64,000 nucleotides of DNA from Acanthosepion esculentum (GCA_964036315.1 OZ038507.1:56898223-56962222), one strand, 5' to 3'; positions 1 to 10,559 are shown, numbered from the stretch's first letter. A program made the numbers and translations. Notes: generated by a model from the sequence alone, not told the origin.

Positions 1-135
1 AGATGAGTAGAAGGTAGAGGTGAAATAGGATGAATGGGAGTAGGAGGAATAGGACGAAGAAGAATAGGGTAAAGAAGACAAAGTAAGTGAAGAGAAACAA
101 TTGAGAAGAAGAAGAAGAAGAAGAAGAAGAAAATG
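1..135. repeat. purine-rich tract ending in (GAA)n
   Basis: The first 135 bases are almost pure purine on the plus strand and finish in a clean (GAA)n run at about 108-131. Elsewhere in this window (51585, 55750) RTE LINE copies end in the same GAA repeat, so this may be the tail of an element lying outside the window. That link is inference; no RTE sequence is visible here. Confidence 0.7.
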
Positions 136-153
136 AGAACGAAAACAGAGTTC

Positions 154-154
<1 letters not shown>

Positions 155-192
<38 letters not shown>

Positions 193-203
193 CAGTCTTT
201 TCA

Positions 204-262
<59 letters not shown>
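155..262. repeat. (ATCT)n microsatellite
   Basis: Two runs of ATCT separated by a short interruption containing CAGTCTTTTC. Every reading frame through it gives Ser-Ile-Tyr-Leu repeats, which are translation artefacts of the microsatellite. Confidence 0.97.
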
Positions 263-510
263 GCTCATCTCTGTCTCTATTTCTCTATTCTCTCTTTTTT
301 ATTCTGCTCACAAATAGAAAACTCAACGCGATTAGTCACCTGAGGGACTTTTTCAAAGTAAATATAGATATTTTATTTTGCAAATCGTATTTATAAACGG
401 AAGTAGGTTTCAAAATGAAAACGTCTACACAAAGACTCTCATGTGATGAAACGAATGTCTCTATTTACATTGTATTTAAAGAGATATTTTATAGATATCT
501 GAATTTTTAC

Positions 511-711
511 GTATGTATGTATGTATGTATGTATGTATGTATGTATGTATGTATGTATGTATCTATCTATCTATCTATCTATCTCAGTCTGTTCATATTT
601 GTCTATATATCTACGAGATTCTGTTCATATCTATCTATCTATTTATCTATCTATCTAATTCTATTGCTCTCATTTTATTCATATCTATCTATCTATCTCT
701 CTATCTATCTC

Positions 712-755
<44 letters not shown>

Positions 756-812
756 GCACGTTATATTCATATTTATATATCTATCTACTTGTCTGTCTGT
801 CTGTCTATCTAC
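511..812. repeat. compound (GTAT)n / (ATCT)n / (GTCT)n microsatellite
   Basis: A GTAT run (511-560) passes without a gap into ATCT runs (561-583, about 629-660, 682-755) and then a short GTCT/ATCT stretch near 790-812. The runs are separated by non-repeat pieces that share CAGTCTGTTCATAT-like text, suggesting a short unit that was itself duplicated. Confidence 0.95.
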
Positions 813-1640
813 TTACCTATTCTCTGTTTTTGTATGATAATAATGAATAAGCTTCATTAGCCGACCACGGGTGGCTTTTCCGAAATGCACTAAACCTTTT
901 CAAACGTAATTTCTTAATATTTCTTTTCAGTAAATGTATTTAATTTAAAAAATAAAAAAAAAAACATGATGAAATTCCCGTAGAAATATCCTTTCAAAAG
1001 TGAAACTTGTTTCTCGAGTGCATTCTCTTCCCATTTCATTCTTTTTGTTCGTGTCCATTGTCAAACGTTGCTTTTTTCTTGCTTGAACGATTTGAACAGA
1101 ATAACAAAAGATGGCGGAAACAGTTTTTTTTTTGTGGCGCGAATCAAATGCACGAAGCAAAGAAACATCTTCCCTTCCCCCACACCTTAATCCAAGCAGA
1201 TTTTGTTCTCAGATTTTCATATTTGAAGACTTCTGTCCGCATGCAATAAGTTATGATAAAAACTTTCCAAGTAAAAGTGGATTGTGAATTTCATTTCCTG
1301 CTGTGATTGATTCTTTTCGTTTCCCCACCAAAAGAAAAAGAAAAAAAAAGTCAAGAAAAAGGTTTTCCATGTTCCAAAATTGGTAAAAAAAAAAAAACCT
1401 AAACGGACAAAGTATCTTAGTTTTCCCCGATTACAATCAGATTTTTAAGAATCGTTAAAAGAACATGAATTTGATGGCAACTAAGTGCAACAGATTGGAA
1501 ATTTTAAAAACCGGACTTTCGTCGTTAGTACAGGATTACAGAGAAATCTCCTCTCCAAAGAGAATCATTAACAGATCCGTGGGTATCAAGTCAACTTGTG
1601 ACACATGAGTTTTGCAGGAAGAATTGCGCCTAACATAGGT
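813..1640. other. no gene recognised
   Basis: AT-rich DNA with A runs. Short open frames on both strands show no recognisable domain. I see no RNA gene or repeat boundary here. Confidence 0.6.
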
Positions 1641-1689
1641 ACGTAGGCAGTTGTAACCGAACCATTCTCATTCTCTCCGAATCCCACTG

Positions 1690-1830
1690 ATGAGATGTAA
1701 GTTCCACTCGAACAGCTTCTTCCCACCAACCGCTGCTTTGTGGGATAGACTCCCAGGAGAATGCTTCCCCGGCCACTACAATCTTAGCCTATTCGAGTAT
1801 AGGGCTAGTCGTTATATTCTCGATATTTTG
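1690..1830 (+). pseudogene. LINE RT C-terminal tail fragment (jockey/CR1-like)
   Basis: One frame reads through the tail signature of jockey/CR1-superfamily reverse transcriptases: a run ending FHSNSFFP, then a tryptophan-containing ALWDRLP block, a YNLSLF block, and a closing RASRYI. This order (SFF..T..LWN.LP, YNL..FK, VNRYL) is what the better preserved LINE B copies in this window show. It is only about 45 residues, without the polymerase domain, so it is a 5'-truncated retrotransposed scrap. Family assignment beyond jockey/CR1-like is not possible. Confidence 0.6.
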
Positions 1831-2019
1831 GCAGTGACACTCATTCGCTTAGTTTTTGCGTTTTCCCAATTTTAATTCGGAAAAGGTAGTCTTTGTGCTT
1901 TCTAGAGTGAATTTCCATGTTTTTAATTGTTCTTTTTTAACCGAGTGCGATGGTTCTCTTTGCTCGCAGCGTTTACATGCATGCAATGACTCGAATACGC
2001 AATTTAAAATCTTTCAATT

Positions 2020-2021
2020 TA

Positions 2022-2077
<56 letters not shown>

Positions 2078-2084
2078 CAGTCTG

Positions 2085-2140
<56 letters not shown>

Positions 2141-2198
2141 CAGTCTGATCTATCTATCTCAGTCTGATCTATCTATCTATCTATCTCAGTCTGATCTG

Positions 2199-2233
<35 letters not shown>

Positions 2234-2240
2234 CAGTCTG

Positions 2241-2284
<44 letters not shown>

Positions 2285-2356
2285 CAGTCTGATCTATCTA
2301 TCTCAGTCTGATCTATCTATCTCAGTCTGATCTATCTATCTATCTATCTCAGTCTG

Positions 2357-2420
<64 letters not shown>

Positions 2421-2427
2421 CAGTCTG

Positions 2428-2479
<52 letters not shown>

Positions 2480-2486
2480 CAGTCTG

Positions 2487-2538
<52 letters not shown>

Positions 2539-2545
2539 CAGTCTG

Positions 2546-2616
<71 letters not shown>
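2020..2616. repeat. (ATCT)n array with regular CAGTCTG interruptions
   Basis: About 600 bases of ATCT broken roughly a dozen times by the same interruption, CAGTCTG followed by ATCT (for example near 2078, 2141, 2159, 2188, 2235, 2350, 2421, 2480 and 2540). The identical interruption shows that larger units, not only single ATCT steps, were copied. A solo-LTR candidate interrupts the array at its right edge. Confidence 0.95.
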
Positions 2617-2617
<1 letters not shown>

Positions 2618-2933
2618 GTTGTTGATTCCGGGATGAAATCCGGTATCAAATAATAACAAACGCCAAGAATGAATATAGGAAATAAATGTATTAACGTAAT
2701 AATACAAACTGGTTATACAGGTTAGTAGTTCCAGGAATGCGGGTTAGTAGCAAAATATATATACAGTCTTTGGTATCGACGTATCGCTGTATGACTTCTT
2801 ACTGAGTCTAAGTGCTCGTTACTATAACTCTTGCACTACCCTCCTCTGTGACTACTCTCCGGGTATTCACTGGCAGTTGTATATGTATACCCTGGGTGAG
2901 TCCATTTGTGTAAAAAGGGGAGATCTCTCAACA
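2617..2933. mobile_element. probable solo LTR (317 bp)
   Basis: A non-repetitive block sits inside an ATCT array. It begins TGTTG and ends CAACA, the short inverted TG...CA ends of an LTR. The flanking five bases are CTATC on the left and GTATC on the right, a possible 5 bp target duplication with one mismatch, although the microsatellite makes that weak. A TATATATA stretch lies near 2755-2765, and reading from the minus strand places it sensibly for an LTR promoter. No primer-binding site or internal region is present. A small DNA transposon is the alternative. Confidence 0.5.
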
Positions 2934-2934
2934 G

Positions 2935-2980
2935 TATCTATCTATCTGTGTCCATTGTAGGTTGTATTTATCAGTAGGTT

Positions 2981-3038
<58 letters not shown>

Positions 3039-3050
3039 AAAACCTGTTTA

Positions 3051-3118
<68 letters not shown>

Positions 3119-3130
3119 AGTCGGTTTCTG

Positions 3131-3162
<32 letters not shown>
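2935..3162. repeat. (ATCT)n array
   Basis: Three ATCT runs separated by two short spacers (AAAACCTGTT near 3038 and CAGTCGGTTTCTG near 3118). It is the right-hand continuation of the array that holds the solo LTR candidate. Confidence 0.95.
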
Positions 3163-3484
3163 GCGTTCGACGACAATATTTGAGTACAAGATAATCATGA
3201 AAGCCTCAAATGCTGACTTTAAAGTACGTTCGTTTTCCCCTTTCTAAGTTTGGCGCTACAGAATCTTCTTATTTGCAGACGTAAGACTTTCACTAGTAAT
3301 TAGACTGACAAAAATATTGCTGCTCTATCTAAACTGGAGCTGCACAATCCTCACTGTGCAGCCTTGATAGAGTTCAAAATCGTTAACATGGTCTTGTGGG
3401 GTCCGTCTTGTTTCCTACTCTGCAACTTCTTTGTCCAAAGACGCAAAGTCACAAGCCATTTCCATGGCAAATGTTTAGACGAGC

Positions 3485-3915
3485 TCCATTCTTTAGTCCA
3501 GAGATTTAGCACGCCTTGCTACTCCGACGAAGTCGAAACACCTGTATTTCCTCCGTATTCCTAATTGCTGTGAGGGAGAATATTTCCCAACAAGTTTGGA
3601 TTTGGCCGTCGGACGAAAGTCATAAAAATACTCGTACATTAAGAGGAGTAACTGTAGCAGATTTTGCTGAAAACAGTCAACATTCTTTTCCCCAGTTTCT
3701 ATTCTATTTTTGTACCAAAAGGTAATAAACTTGTTAAACCAATTCCAGTGTTTTACTTTTGTCTTTGAAAACTCAGTTAGAACACTAATGTAAGGAGAGC
3801 GTTCAATACAAACTGTTTTTTTTACAAGAACTGCTACATTGTGGAACAGACCCCTGTATGGATGATGCAGTCTTAACCCCTTCAAGTTAAGGGCCAATCG
3901 TTATCTATCCTCCTT
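3485..3915 (+). pseudogene. LINE tail fragment (jockey/CR1-like)
   Basis: Near 3818-3910 the plus strand reads FTRTATLWNRPL, then a stop, then NPFKLRANRYLS, the same closing blocks as other LINE tails in the window. A block near 3497-3565 (LARLATPTKSKH) may be the preceding part in another frame, but that is less certain. Stops and frame changes show it is dead. Confidence 0.5.
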
Positions 3916-4074
3916 GTCCCCGTAAAACTCCATTTCCTATCACCTTGTTCTTACATTCATATCATTCATTACATTCATTAAACCCTTCTTCACTCAACGT
4001 GTGCTCCCAGTGATTTTTTTACAGTCTTACTAACCAGCAGCTATGTGCGTTATACGGACTTCATGACAATATCT

Positions 4075-4560
4075 CATACTTATTTCATCATAATCATTTT
4101 AATAATAGCCTTCTACCTTGTGTGCCTCTTATACCTTGTATTGGGCGAATTTTAGCGTAAAAAACGTCTCTGTTTCGAGTTTAAAGATGTATTTTCTTTC
4201 TTCCTAAATTGATTCTATTCAATTCATCTGGATTCGAAAGAATGGTTTACGTTTCACCTAACTTTATATTACTTATCGACTTTTGTTCTGTATCATTATT
4301 TTCATTACGGTCACATCATGTGGTCTCCGGCTGACGTAAAAAAGTGACTGACAGGTGATCCAATAAAATGAGCGTATGTGAGTGGGGTAGCGGCTATCAG
4401 CGCTTTAAGCGTATTTGGCGTGTCGAGTATTTTTTCTTCCAACCACCTCCGCTTTTATTCATAGCATCTACTCATTCATCATTACCGTTTTAATAGCAAA
4501 CCTCTACCTTGAGTGACTCCCGAGCACTGTATTGAGTGAACTTAATTTAAAATATCATCG
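4075..4560. repeat. diverged direct duplication
   Basis: The stretch near 4080-4160 (TCATCAT, TTTTAATA, then a CCTCTACCTTG-like run and a TGTATTG block) resembles 4465-4555 at moderate identity, with about 390 bases between the starts. No coding similarity. The relationship was judged by eye only. Confidence 0.4.
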
Positions 4561-4599
4561 GAGTGACTGGAATGTTTTTTTATTTATTACTGTAACAGA

Positions 4600-5225
4600 A
4601 ATTTTCTCGTCAGAATCCATCTCGCACATTTATAAATTCGTCCATGGATTGAATATTATCTCGTCTAGTGTTCTTGCTGCATAACCCGAGATTCTTGAGA
4701 AAATTCAAAGAAGGTTTTCTAATGTGTTCGATGCTGACCAGGCGTCTCGATTTCAGTCACGTCACTTCCTTTATGCCTTTTCTAGAAATATTTTCATGGC
4801 AATTGTTCTGATGAGCTTTCTCCATTAATGCCCCGACTGCATGAATTTAAGAGTGCTACTAGATTAGAAATTAGGTCCCACCGTTGTACTGTTGAACTAG
4901 TAGATGCAACAGCCACTTCTAGTCTAACAGTTTCTTTTCTCGTACTTCTGTTCTCTCTCCTTGTTTTGTTACTCTCCTTTTTGAGAGAGCTATTTCTATT
5001 TACTGGGACTATAAAATGACACTCTACGCGAACCTTGTATTCTCAGCTGAATAAAGCTTTCTTTAAGCTTACACCTGTGTACTTTTGTCATTACAGTGTT
5101 ATGGTAGACTTTTAAGCGAGCAAGCATACAATCATACAGAGATGACCGTAAAGCGGAAATTCTTGCAAAAAACAATTTAAATGTAACGTCAATCACCATT
5201 TTCTGTTTTTCCTTAACCCTGTTCA
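4600..5225 (+). pseudogene. LINE B RT C-terminal tail, interrupted
   Basis: The plus strand carries the tail of the LINE B protein in several frames: a block ending ILEKIQRRFSNVF, then FHGNCSDELS, LHEFKSATRLE and RSHRCTVEL. The reading resembles the other LINE B copies up to about 4950 (SLTVSF, corresponding to NSFFSRTS elsewhere). It then breaks for a 220 bp inserted repeat and resumes at about 5175 with FKCNVNHH, matching the FKCNVNRYL end of other copies. The 3' UTR array follows directly. Confidence 0.75.
4952..5170. repeat. 220 bp dispersed repeat, copy 1 (inside LINE B)
   Basis: This block is nearly identical to 7276-7495. It starts at TTCTCTCTCC, contains AATAAAGCTTTC, and ends near CTTGCAAA. 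LINE B coding sequence lies on both sides, so the block is an insertion. I see no tRNA-like box, no long terminal inverted repeat and no clear target duplication, so its class is unknown. Confidence 0.7.
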
Positions 5226-5234
5226 TTTATTGTC

Positions 5235-5985
5235 ATGTCTTCACTTCTCCTCACTAAAGTCTTCTCATTAAAACAGTAAACACTTGCATTCTAGAGGCAT
5301 TATCGCTGTCTTCTGTCTTCCTGAAACCTGTTCTTTTATTGTCCTTTCTCCTCATTCTTGTCATTCTCTTTCCCTCTCAGTAAACTCATGCATCTTAGAG
5401 GCATTATCGCCATCTCCTGTTTTCCTAAAACCTGTTCTTTTATTGTCCTTTTTCCTCACTAAAGTCTTCTCATTCTCTTTCCATCTCAGTAAACTCTTGC
5501 ATTTTAGAGGCATTATCGCCATCTTCTGTCTTCCTGAAACCTGTTCTTTTATTGTCCTTTCCTTTCACTAAAGTCTTCTCATTCTCTTTCACTCCCAGTA
5601 GCCCCTTGCATATTACTGGCATTATCACGATCTTCTCTTTTCCTGAGAACTCTTTTTTATTGTCCTTTTTCCTCTCTAAAGCCTTCTCATTCTCTTTCCC
5701 TCCCAGTATCCTGATGGGTCTTAGTAATATTATCGCCATCTTCTGTCTTCTTGAGATCTGTTCTTTTATTGTACTTTCTCCTCTTTAAGTTTTCTCATTC
5801 TTCTTCACTCCCAGTAACCATTTGTGTCTCAGTGGCACTATCGCCATCTTATGATTTCCTGAAAACTGTTTTTTTTATTGTCCTTTCTCCTCACTAAAGT
5901 CTCCTCGTTCTCTTTCATTCCTTGTAAACTTCTGCGTCCTCGTGGCTTTATCGCCTTGCTTAGGGTGAAAAGTTAAAAAAAAAAC
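5235..5985 (+). repeat. LINE B 3' UTR tandem array, ~108 bp unit
   Basis: Six to seven units of about 107-109 bases, each with CTAAAGTCTTCTCATTCTC, a CATTATCGCCATCTTCTG-like segment and CCTGTTCTTTTATTGTCC. It starts just after the LINE B FKCNVN block and ends at GCCTTGCTTAGGGTGAAA, the same terminus seen at other LINE B copies. It is therefore the amplified 3' untranslated part of the element. The open frame through it (VFLKPVLLLSF) is a by-product. Confidence 0.8.
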
Positions 5986-7270
5986 ATAATTTAAAAGTTC
6001 TCTTGGTTTAAAAAAATATATTAGTTAAACTGATTCGAACTGCACGCTTACAAAAAGTTTAATTAAATGGAAACTCTATGCCAGTTTAATGGTGCGGAAT
6101 TAATCCTGGTTATTAAAAAAAGTCATACACTTGCTTCGTTTATGTACATGTAGCCAGGAAAAAATGGCACTGCCTATTTAGCTACTTGGAATTTGTAAAC
6201 CTGAAAATGTGTCATCATAAATGTCTCTTTAATGGGAAGAAGAAGCATGGTTTTCACGTCAGCAAGCAAATCAAGCAATAAATAAATAACAAAAAAAATC
6301 AATGAAAAACAACTTGATCATATTTACTGACCAGTCAATGACTTCATTGAATTGTTTTATGAAGAAAAGGACGAAGAAATAAGAAAAAGACCTTCAAGAT
6401 CCGAAAGGAATTTGTTCTCCAAGACTTCTTGACGTTATTTTTCTTATTTTTTCTTTCTACTTTTTTTTTGTTCTTGTCTGTTTTAATTCCTGTTTCTTTG
6501 TAACAATTCCCCACCCACTAAACCATTCTCGATATTTTCAAGATCGTCTTCTTAAAAGTCAAACCCCTACCCTTGTCTTTACCACTAGGGCCGACCATTT
6601 TCTTGATTGGAAGCGCCATTTTCCCTCCATAGACTCTAATTCGAAATAATCACTAACACAATGGCTGGGAATTCATCATTTAGTCGTAATTGCAGGCCTG
6701 CGGAAAATATTGACTTCCGGTTTTGTAGAGAAAATGGAAGACTGCTGAGAAGTGCCTCTCGCCAACTCGATTTCATTTGTTTATTGATTTCCTCTTTTTC
6801 TTTCTCTCAGCTTCGTTTTTCATACAGTTCTCTTCAAGTCTTCATCCCTGCGTCTATGCCATTCAATTGATGTCTCTCGCATGAATTCTCGCCTTTAGAC
6901 GCGTTGCCGCATGCAAGTCTCGCCTTTTCTCGCCGATCAACTTCTTTGTTTCTGTTATCCCCAGACGTTATTTTAAGTTTCTTTTTATTTCATAGTCTTT
7001 GCTCACATGATATCAAGAGGAGATATTTTCTTCTTTTTTCTTTCACTATTTTCTGAAAAAAAAAAAAGAAAGGTTATTTTTTTCATTCCTTCTTAACCTT
7101 TCGTATTACTTCATATGTATTCACATCTGTTCGCCAACACGCACGGTTTATTCTTGTTGAAATTATTGTCAATTCTTTTTTGTAGAAATTTACAAATATC
7201 TCTTCCGCGGTTTCAGTGTGCTTTGTATACAGGATGAAATGAAATAAATCAGTTGTGTTTGTTATGAATA
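5986..7270. other. no gene recognised
   Basis: AT-rich sequence with T-rich and A-rich runs (for example 7058-7084). The 69-codon frame at 6661-6870 has no recognisable motif. I found no repeat copy, RNA gene or exon signal that I would defend. Confidence 0.5.
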
Positions 7271-7275
7271 ATCAA

Positions 7276-7495
7276 GAGTTCTCTCTCCTTGTTTTTTTAC
7301 TCTCCTTTTTGAGAGAGCTATTTCTATTTAATGGGACTATAAAATGACACTCTACGCGAACCTTGTATTCTCAGCTGAATAAAGCTTTCTTAAGGCTTAC
7401 ACCTGTGTACTTTTGTCATTAGAGTGTTATGGTAGACTTTTAAGCGAGCAAGCATACAATCATACAGACATGACCGTAAAGCGGAAATACTTGCA
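7276..7495. repeat. 220 bp dispersed repeat, copy 2
   Basis: Near-identical direct copy of 4952-5170, with only a handful of substitutions. The high similarity implies recent copying or local duplication of an otherwise unclassified repeat. Confidence 0.75.
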
Positions 7496-7539
7496 AATAT
7501 TCTCGTCTGGAAGAACTATTTTAATGTATTATTATTATT

Positions 7540-8985
7540 ATTTTTATTTCCTTTGATATCTGGCATTTCTTTCCGGGTCCCGCCCAGGGACCTAAGGTTA
7601 GAAATGGCATCATGACACTTTCCACTGCAAAGAAAAAAAAATAATTACATAGATAAAGCCCTTCGTAAAGTGAGGGCTGTACTTGTCAGAACAATTTTTT
7701 GTATCTCTTTGAGGCATGGACTTCCAGGGATCCCTTCAATCAGCCTATTGGAATATTTTCCACCCAGTCCAAGGGCTCCAACTACAACAGGAATTGTTGA
7801 TGTTCCCATGTGCCACATTTTTGAGATTTCTATTTCAAGCTCCTTGTATTTTGACAGTTTTTCGAATATCTTCAAAGATACATTGCAGTCTGCAGGGACT
7901 GCCATATCAATAAGGTGGCACTTATTTTGTTTGTGGTCTTTAATAACAATGTCTGTGCGGTTGGCTTTGATTGTTCTGTCAGTGTGTATTGTGTAGTCCC
8001 ATAGAATTGTAACAGGTCCTATCTCCGTACCTGGGTCAGGGTGGTGTTCGTACCAATTTCTTCCAGTTTCCTTCCCATAGGAGTTGCAAATTTTCCAGTG
8101 CAGATATTGGCCCACTCCGTCATGCCGGGTTTTATATTCAGTGGGTGCCAATATCGTGCAACCTGATATAAGATGATCAATGGTTTCTGGATATTTGTCA
8201 CAGAATCTGCATCTTGGACTAACACAGTATTTTAGTATATGTGCTTGATAATTCCTAGTTAACAAGCATTGGTCTTGTGCAGCAATGATAAAACCTTCAG
8301 TTTCACCTTTCAACCCTGCACTACGTCGCCACTAATGGGTGCGGTTTTTGTCTACGTCAGCTTGTTTGGTACGGGCAGAGTATTGGCCATGGAGCGGTTT
8401 ATCTTGCCATTGTTTCTTTATCTGGTCGGTCGCATTTGTCTTTGCATTCTTTTTTAAGTATTTTGCAGCTTCAGCCGGTGTACAGTGATGTATTTGAAAT
8501 TTCTATGCCCATTTGAAACTCCCTTTTGAATTTGTCGGCTTCCTTTACTACAGAGTAAAGACACTTACTACTTTCATGTTCCTTGACACATACCATCATC
8601 CAGTCTTCTGTATTTTCCAAGTATCTTTGGAGGCCAATTGTTGTACTTTTGTAGGATAGTTCTAGTTGAACTAGTCCTCTGCCTCCTTCGGATCTGGGCA
8701 CATACAGGCGATCAATATCAGCTTTGGGATGATGCATGCGGTAGCAAGTGAGGAGCTTTCTCGTTTTGGCGTCCATTCGCTTAATTTCAGCTATGGTCCG
8801 GTTAAGTACATTAAAGCTGTATTGCACCACATGAACAGCTAAGGTGTTTATGGCTGATATTCGGTTTTATGAGTTTAGCTCGGTATTTAGTACCAGGCGT
8901 ACACGCCTGTAGTACTCCTTTCTTACCTTCTCTTTCATTTGGGAGTGTTGTATGCCATCTCCCTCACTAATTCCTAGGTACTCAT
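7540..8985 (-). mobile_element. RLE LINE, copy 1 (5'-truncated)
   Basis: Minus-strand remnant of a non-LTR retrotransposon with a C-terminal restriction-like endonuclease. In protein order, 8830-8471 holds the segment after the polymerase (MHHPKADIDRLYVPR, then GGRGLVQLELSYK). Next comes 8313-7645 with AAQDQ, a zinc knuckle CRFCDKYPETIDHLISGC (C-x2-C-x8-H-x4-C), then TDIVIKDH and HLIDMAVPAD of the nuclease core. The 3' UTR (7640-7550) ends in GAAATAAAAATAATAATAAT, an AAT-type tail. The polymerase is missing and a frame break lies near 8320-8470. Confidence 0.88.
7645..8313 (-). pseudogene. zinc knuckle and restriction-like endonuclease domain fragment
   Basis: A 222-codon open frame covers the element's C-terminus. 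Residues about 32-49 form the CCHC knuckle; the nuclease core follows at about 115-145 (RTDIVIKDH, LIDMAVPAD). After it come SKYKELEIEISKMW and IPVVVGALGLG, blocks repeated in every other RLE LINE copy here. In R2/R4/NeSL-type elements this domain cuts target DNA to prime reverse transcription. Without the polymerase part it is a truncated relic. The upstream methionine is only the first ATG in frame, not a true start. Confidence 0.85.
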
Positions 8986-8990
8986 GAGCT

Positions 8991-9019
8991 TATTATTATT
9001 ATTATTATTATTATTATTG

Positions 9020-9072
<53 letters not shown>
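8991..9072. repeat. (TTA)n microsatellite
   Basis: TTA repeated with a single TTG TTG interruption. It separates RLE LINE copies 1 and 2. On the LINE sense strand it is (TAA)n, the expected tail composition of that family. Confidence 0.95.
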
Positions 9073-9164
9073 TCATTTGATTTCTGTTATATACAGATTT
9101 TCCCTTGCTCATTTTTTGTAAAGACCCCCCTCCCGCCAAAACAACCCCCAAATACTCACGCACA

Positions 9165-9545
9165 TTTTACATAGATAAAGCTCTTCGTAATGGGTGAGCT
9201 GGACTTGTGAGTACAGTTTTTGGTATTTCTTTAAGACATGGTCTACCAGGAATCCCTTCAATGACCCTATCGGAACGTTTTCCAATCAATCCGATTGCTC
9301 AATGTACAACCGGAATAATTGATGTCCTCATTTGTCACATTTTTTGATTTCCACTTCAAGATCATTGTATTTGATAGTTTTTTGTTTTAAGATCTTCAAA
9401 GATACATTACAATCTGCAGGAAGTGGCATGTCAATAAGAAAGCACATTCTGTTTTTATGGTCTTTGATCATGATGTCATGGCGATTAGCTTTGATATTTC
9501 TCTCTGTGTGTATTGTAAAATCCCATAAAATTATTATTGTTTAAA
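9165..9545 (-). mobile_element. RLE LINE, copy 2 (endonuclease scrap)
   Basis: Minus-strand sequence parallels the nuclease end of copy 1: a block corresponding to IPGRPCLKEI, a VGALG-like block (damaged), and the SMPLPADC/RANRHD region with an ATTTTATGGGATTTTAC boundary. It stops at about 9540, inside the nuclease domain. Frames are broken. Confidence 0.75.
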
Positions 9546-9729
9546 AAGATCTTTTTGACCTGAATTTGTTTCATAATCACATGTCGGATCATGACCTATG
9601 ACCTAATTAAAGCGAAGGATTCAAACAAAATGACATGTATTAACAAAAACCAAAAAAATGCTTAAATGGACAAAGCTCTTTCTTTACAGGATATGGGCCG
9701 TGCTTATTTGAACTATTTTATAAATTATA

Positions 9730-9800
9730 CAGGGTGCGACAGAAATACCTCCCACATTTAAAATTGTCACCTTTTCAGTGGTAGCGAACTTAGGCAAGTG
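9730..9800 (+). mobile_element. mariner-type terminus fragment
   Basis: TATACAGGGTGCGAC followed by a segment resembling the left end of the mariner element at 59558 (CAGGGAGCGATGTG...). A TA precedes the terminal CAGGG, as expected for this superfamily. No transposase follows, so it is a solo end or a miniature derivative. Confidence 0.4.
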
Positions 9801-9823
9801 GTAATGATGTCTTCATCCAGCTA

Positions 9824-10180
9824 ATGTATTACTATTTTCTTTTCAGATATTTTCTTACCTTGATATCATTCTTGAGTTTCAGGAAATGCTACACACCAGG
9901 AATGTTCTTATGTGCAAGAGTTCAAATAGAAACAGCGGACACGCCAAATCTTTATGTCACCATCAACGCTGACCAGAGACCAGGTGGTGAACATGGCGGA
10001 CGTTATAATTCACCTGTTTGCAACGAAATTGCTGCTATTATTCATGGTCACCAACACAAGAATACTAGAGATGTAGTTCTTTCATCACGTGATAACAAAC
10101 TGCAGCGCATCAATGAAACCCACCGAGAAGTCTTTGTTGAATTTCTTCTCCTTCCAATGCATGTTGTTCATTCGATGTAG
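9824..10180 (+). pseudogene. Helitron helicase-like N-domain fragment
   Basis: A frame of 118 codons contains ADQRPGGEHGGRYNSPVC, then NEIAAIIHG, RDVVLSSRDNKLQRI and ETHR. These match the order of the conserved block ahead of the Rep/helicase part of Helitron proteins (RRYN.PT..EVA.I, RDIVL..R...L..I, ETH). The last 15 residues (VFVEFLLLPMH) are degenerate relative to the usual YPLLFPHG. No Rep HUH motif or helicase motifs follow, so only a scrap of the protein is present. It lies about 290 bases before a Helitron-like 3' end. Confidence 0.75.
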
Positions 10181-10439
10181 TTTGAGCAAAAGCTGTCAAC
10201 AAAGCATTTCTCCTCAACAATTTTCGAAGATCGATTGCGATTAATGTACTCTTCATTTGCTGACAAATATTTTTTTGTATCTTCTGTGCTTCTGTAAAAA
10301 CACAACTTTCTCCTGTTAAAAATGTTTCCACACTTCATGTCATTATAATTTTTCGCCATATAGATAAGAGGCACTAAAGAAAAATCTTCTTTATTTTAAC
10401 TTTACAGATTGGATGAGGTTCGTGATCTATTTTTGAATA

Positions 10440-10470
10440 AACCCAGTCAACACCGGGCAATGCTGCTAGT
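10440..10470 (+). mobile_element. Helitron 3' terminus (hairpin + CTAG|T)
   Basis: A short stem (10442-10446 CCCAG with 10453-10457 CCGGG, one A-C mismatch, six-base loop) is followed after eight bases by CTAG at 10466-10469 and then T. Helitrons end in a hairpin plus CTRR and insert between A and T. Together with the coding scrap upstream this marks the 3' boundary of a plus-strand Helitron relic. Confidence 0.6.
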
Positions 10471-10559
10471 TTTTTTTATAAACACGCTTTTTGTTCTAAT
10501 GTCTTCAGATAATATCCAAGGCAAAATTACTTGAGCATCAACCGCCAGTAAAATCTTTC

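Noticed and set aside
133..860. Frames encoding Ser-Ile-Tyr-Leu or Cys-Met-Tyr-Val repeats
   Set aside because: Direct translation of ATCT and GTAT microsatellites; the same happens at 2020-2616 and 2962-3183.
7645..8313. Cellular zinc-knuckle gene
   Set aside because: The 222-codon frame looks intact, but the same domain order recurs in several broken copies and next to a reverse transcriptase in copy 4, so it is retrotransposon-derived.
9730..9800. Complete mariner element beginning here
   Set aside because: Only the terminal ~60 bases resemble the mariner end. The following sequence is Helitron, with no transposase.
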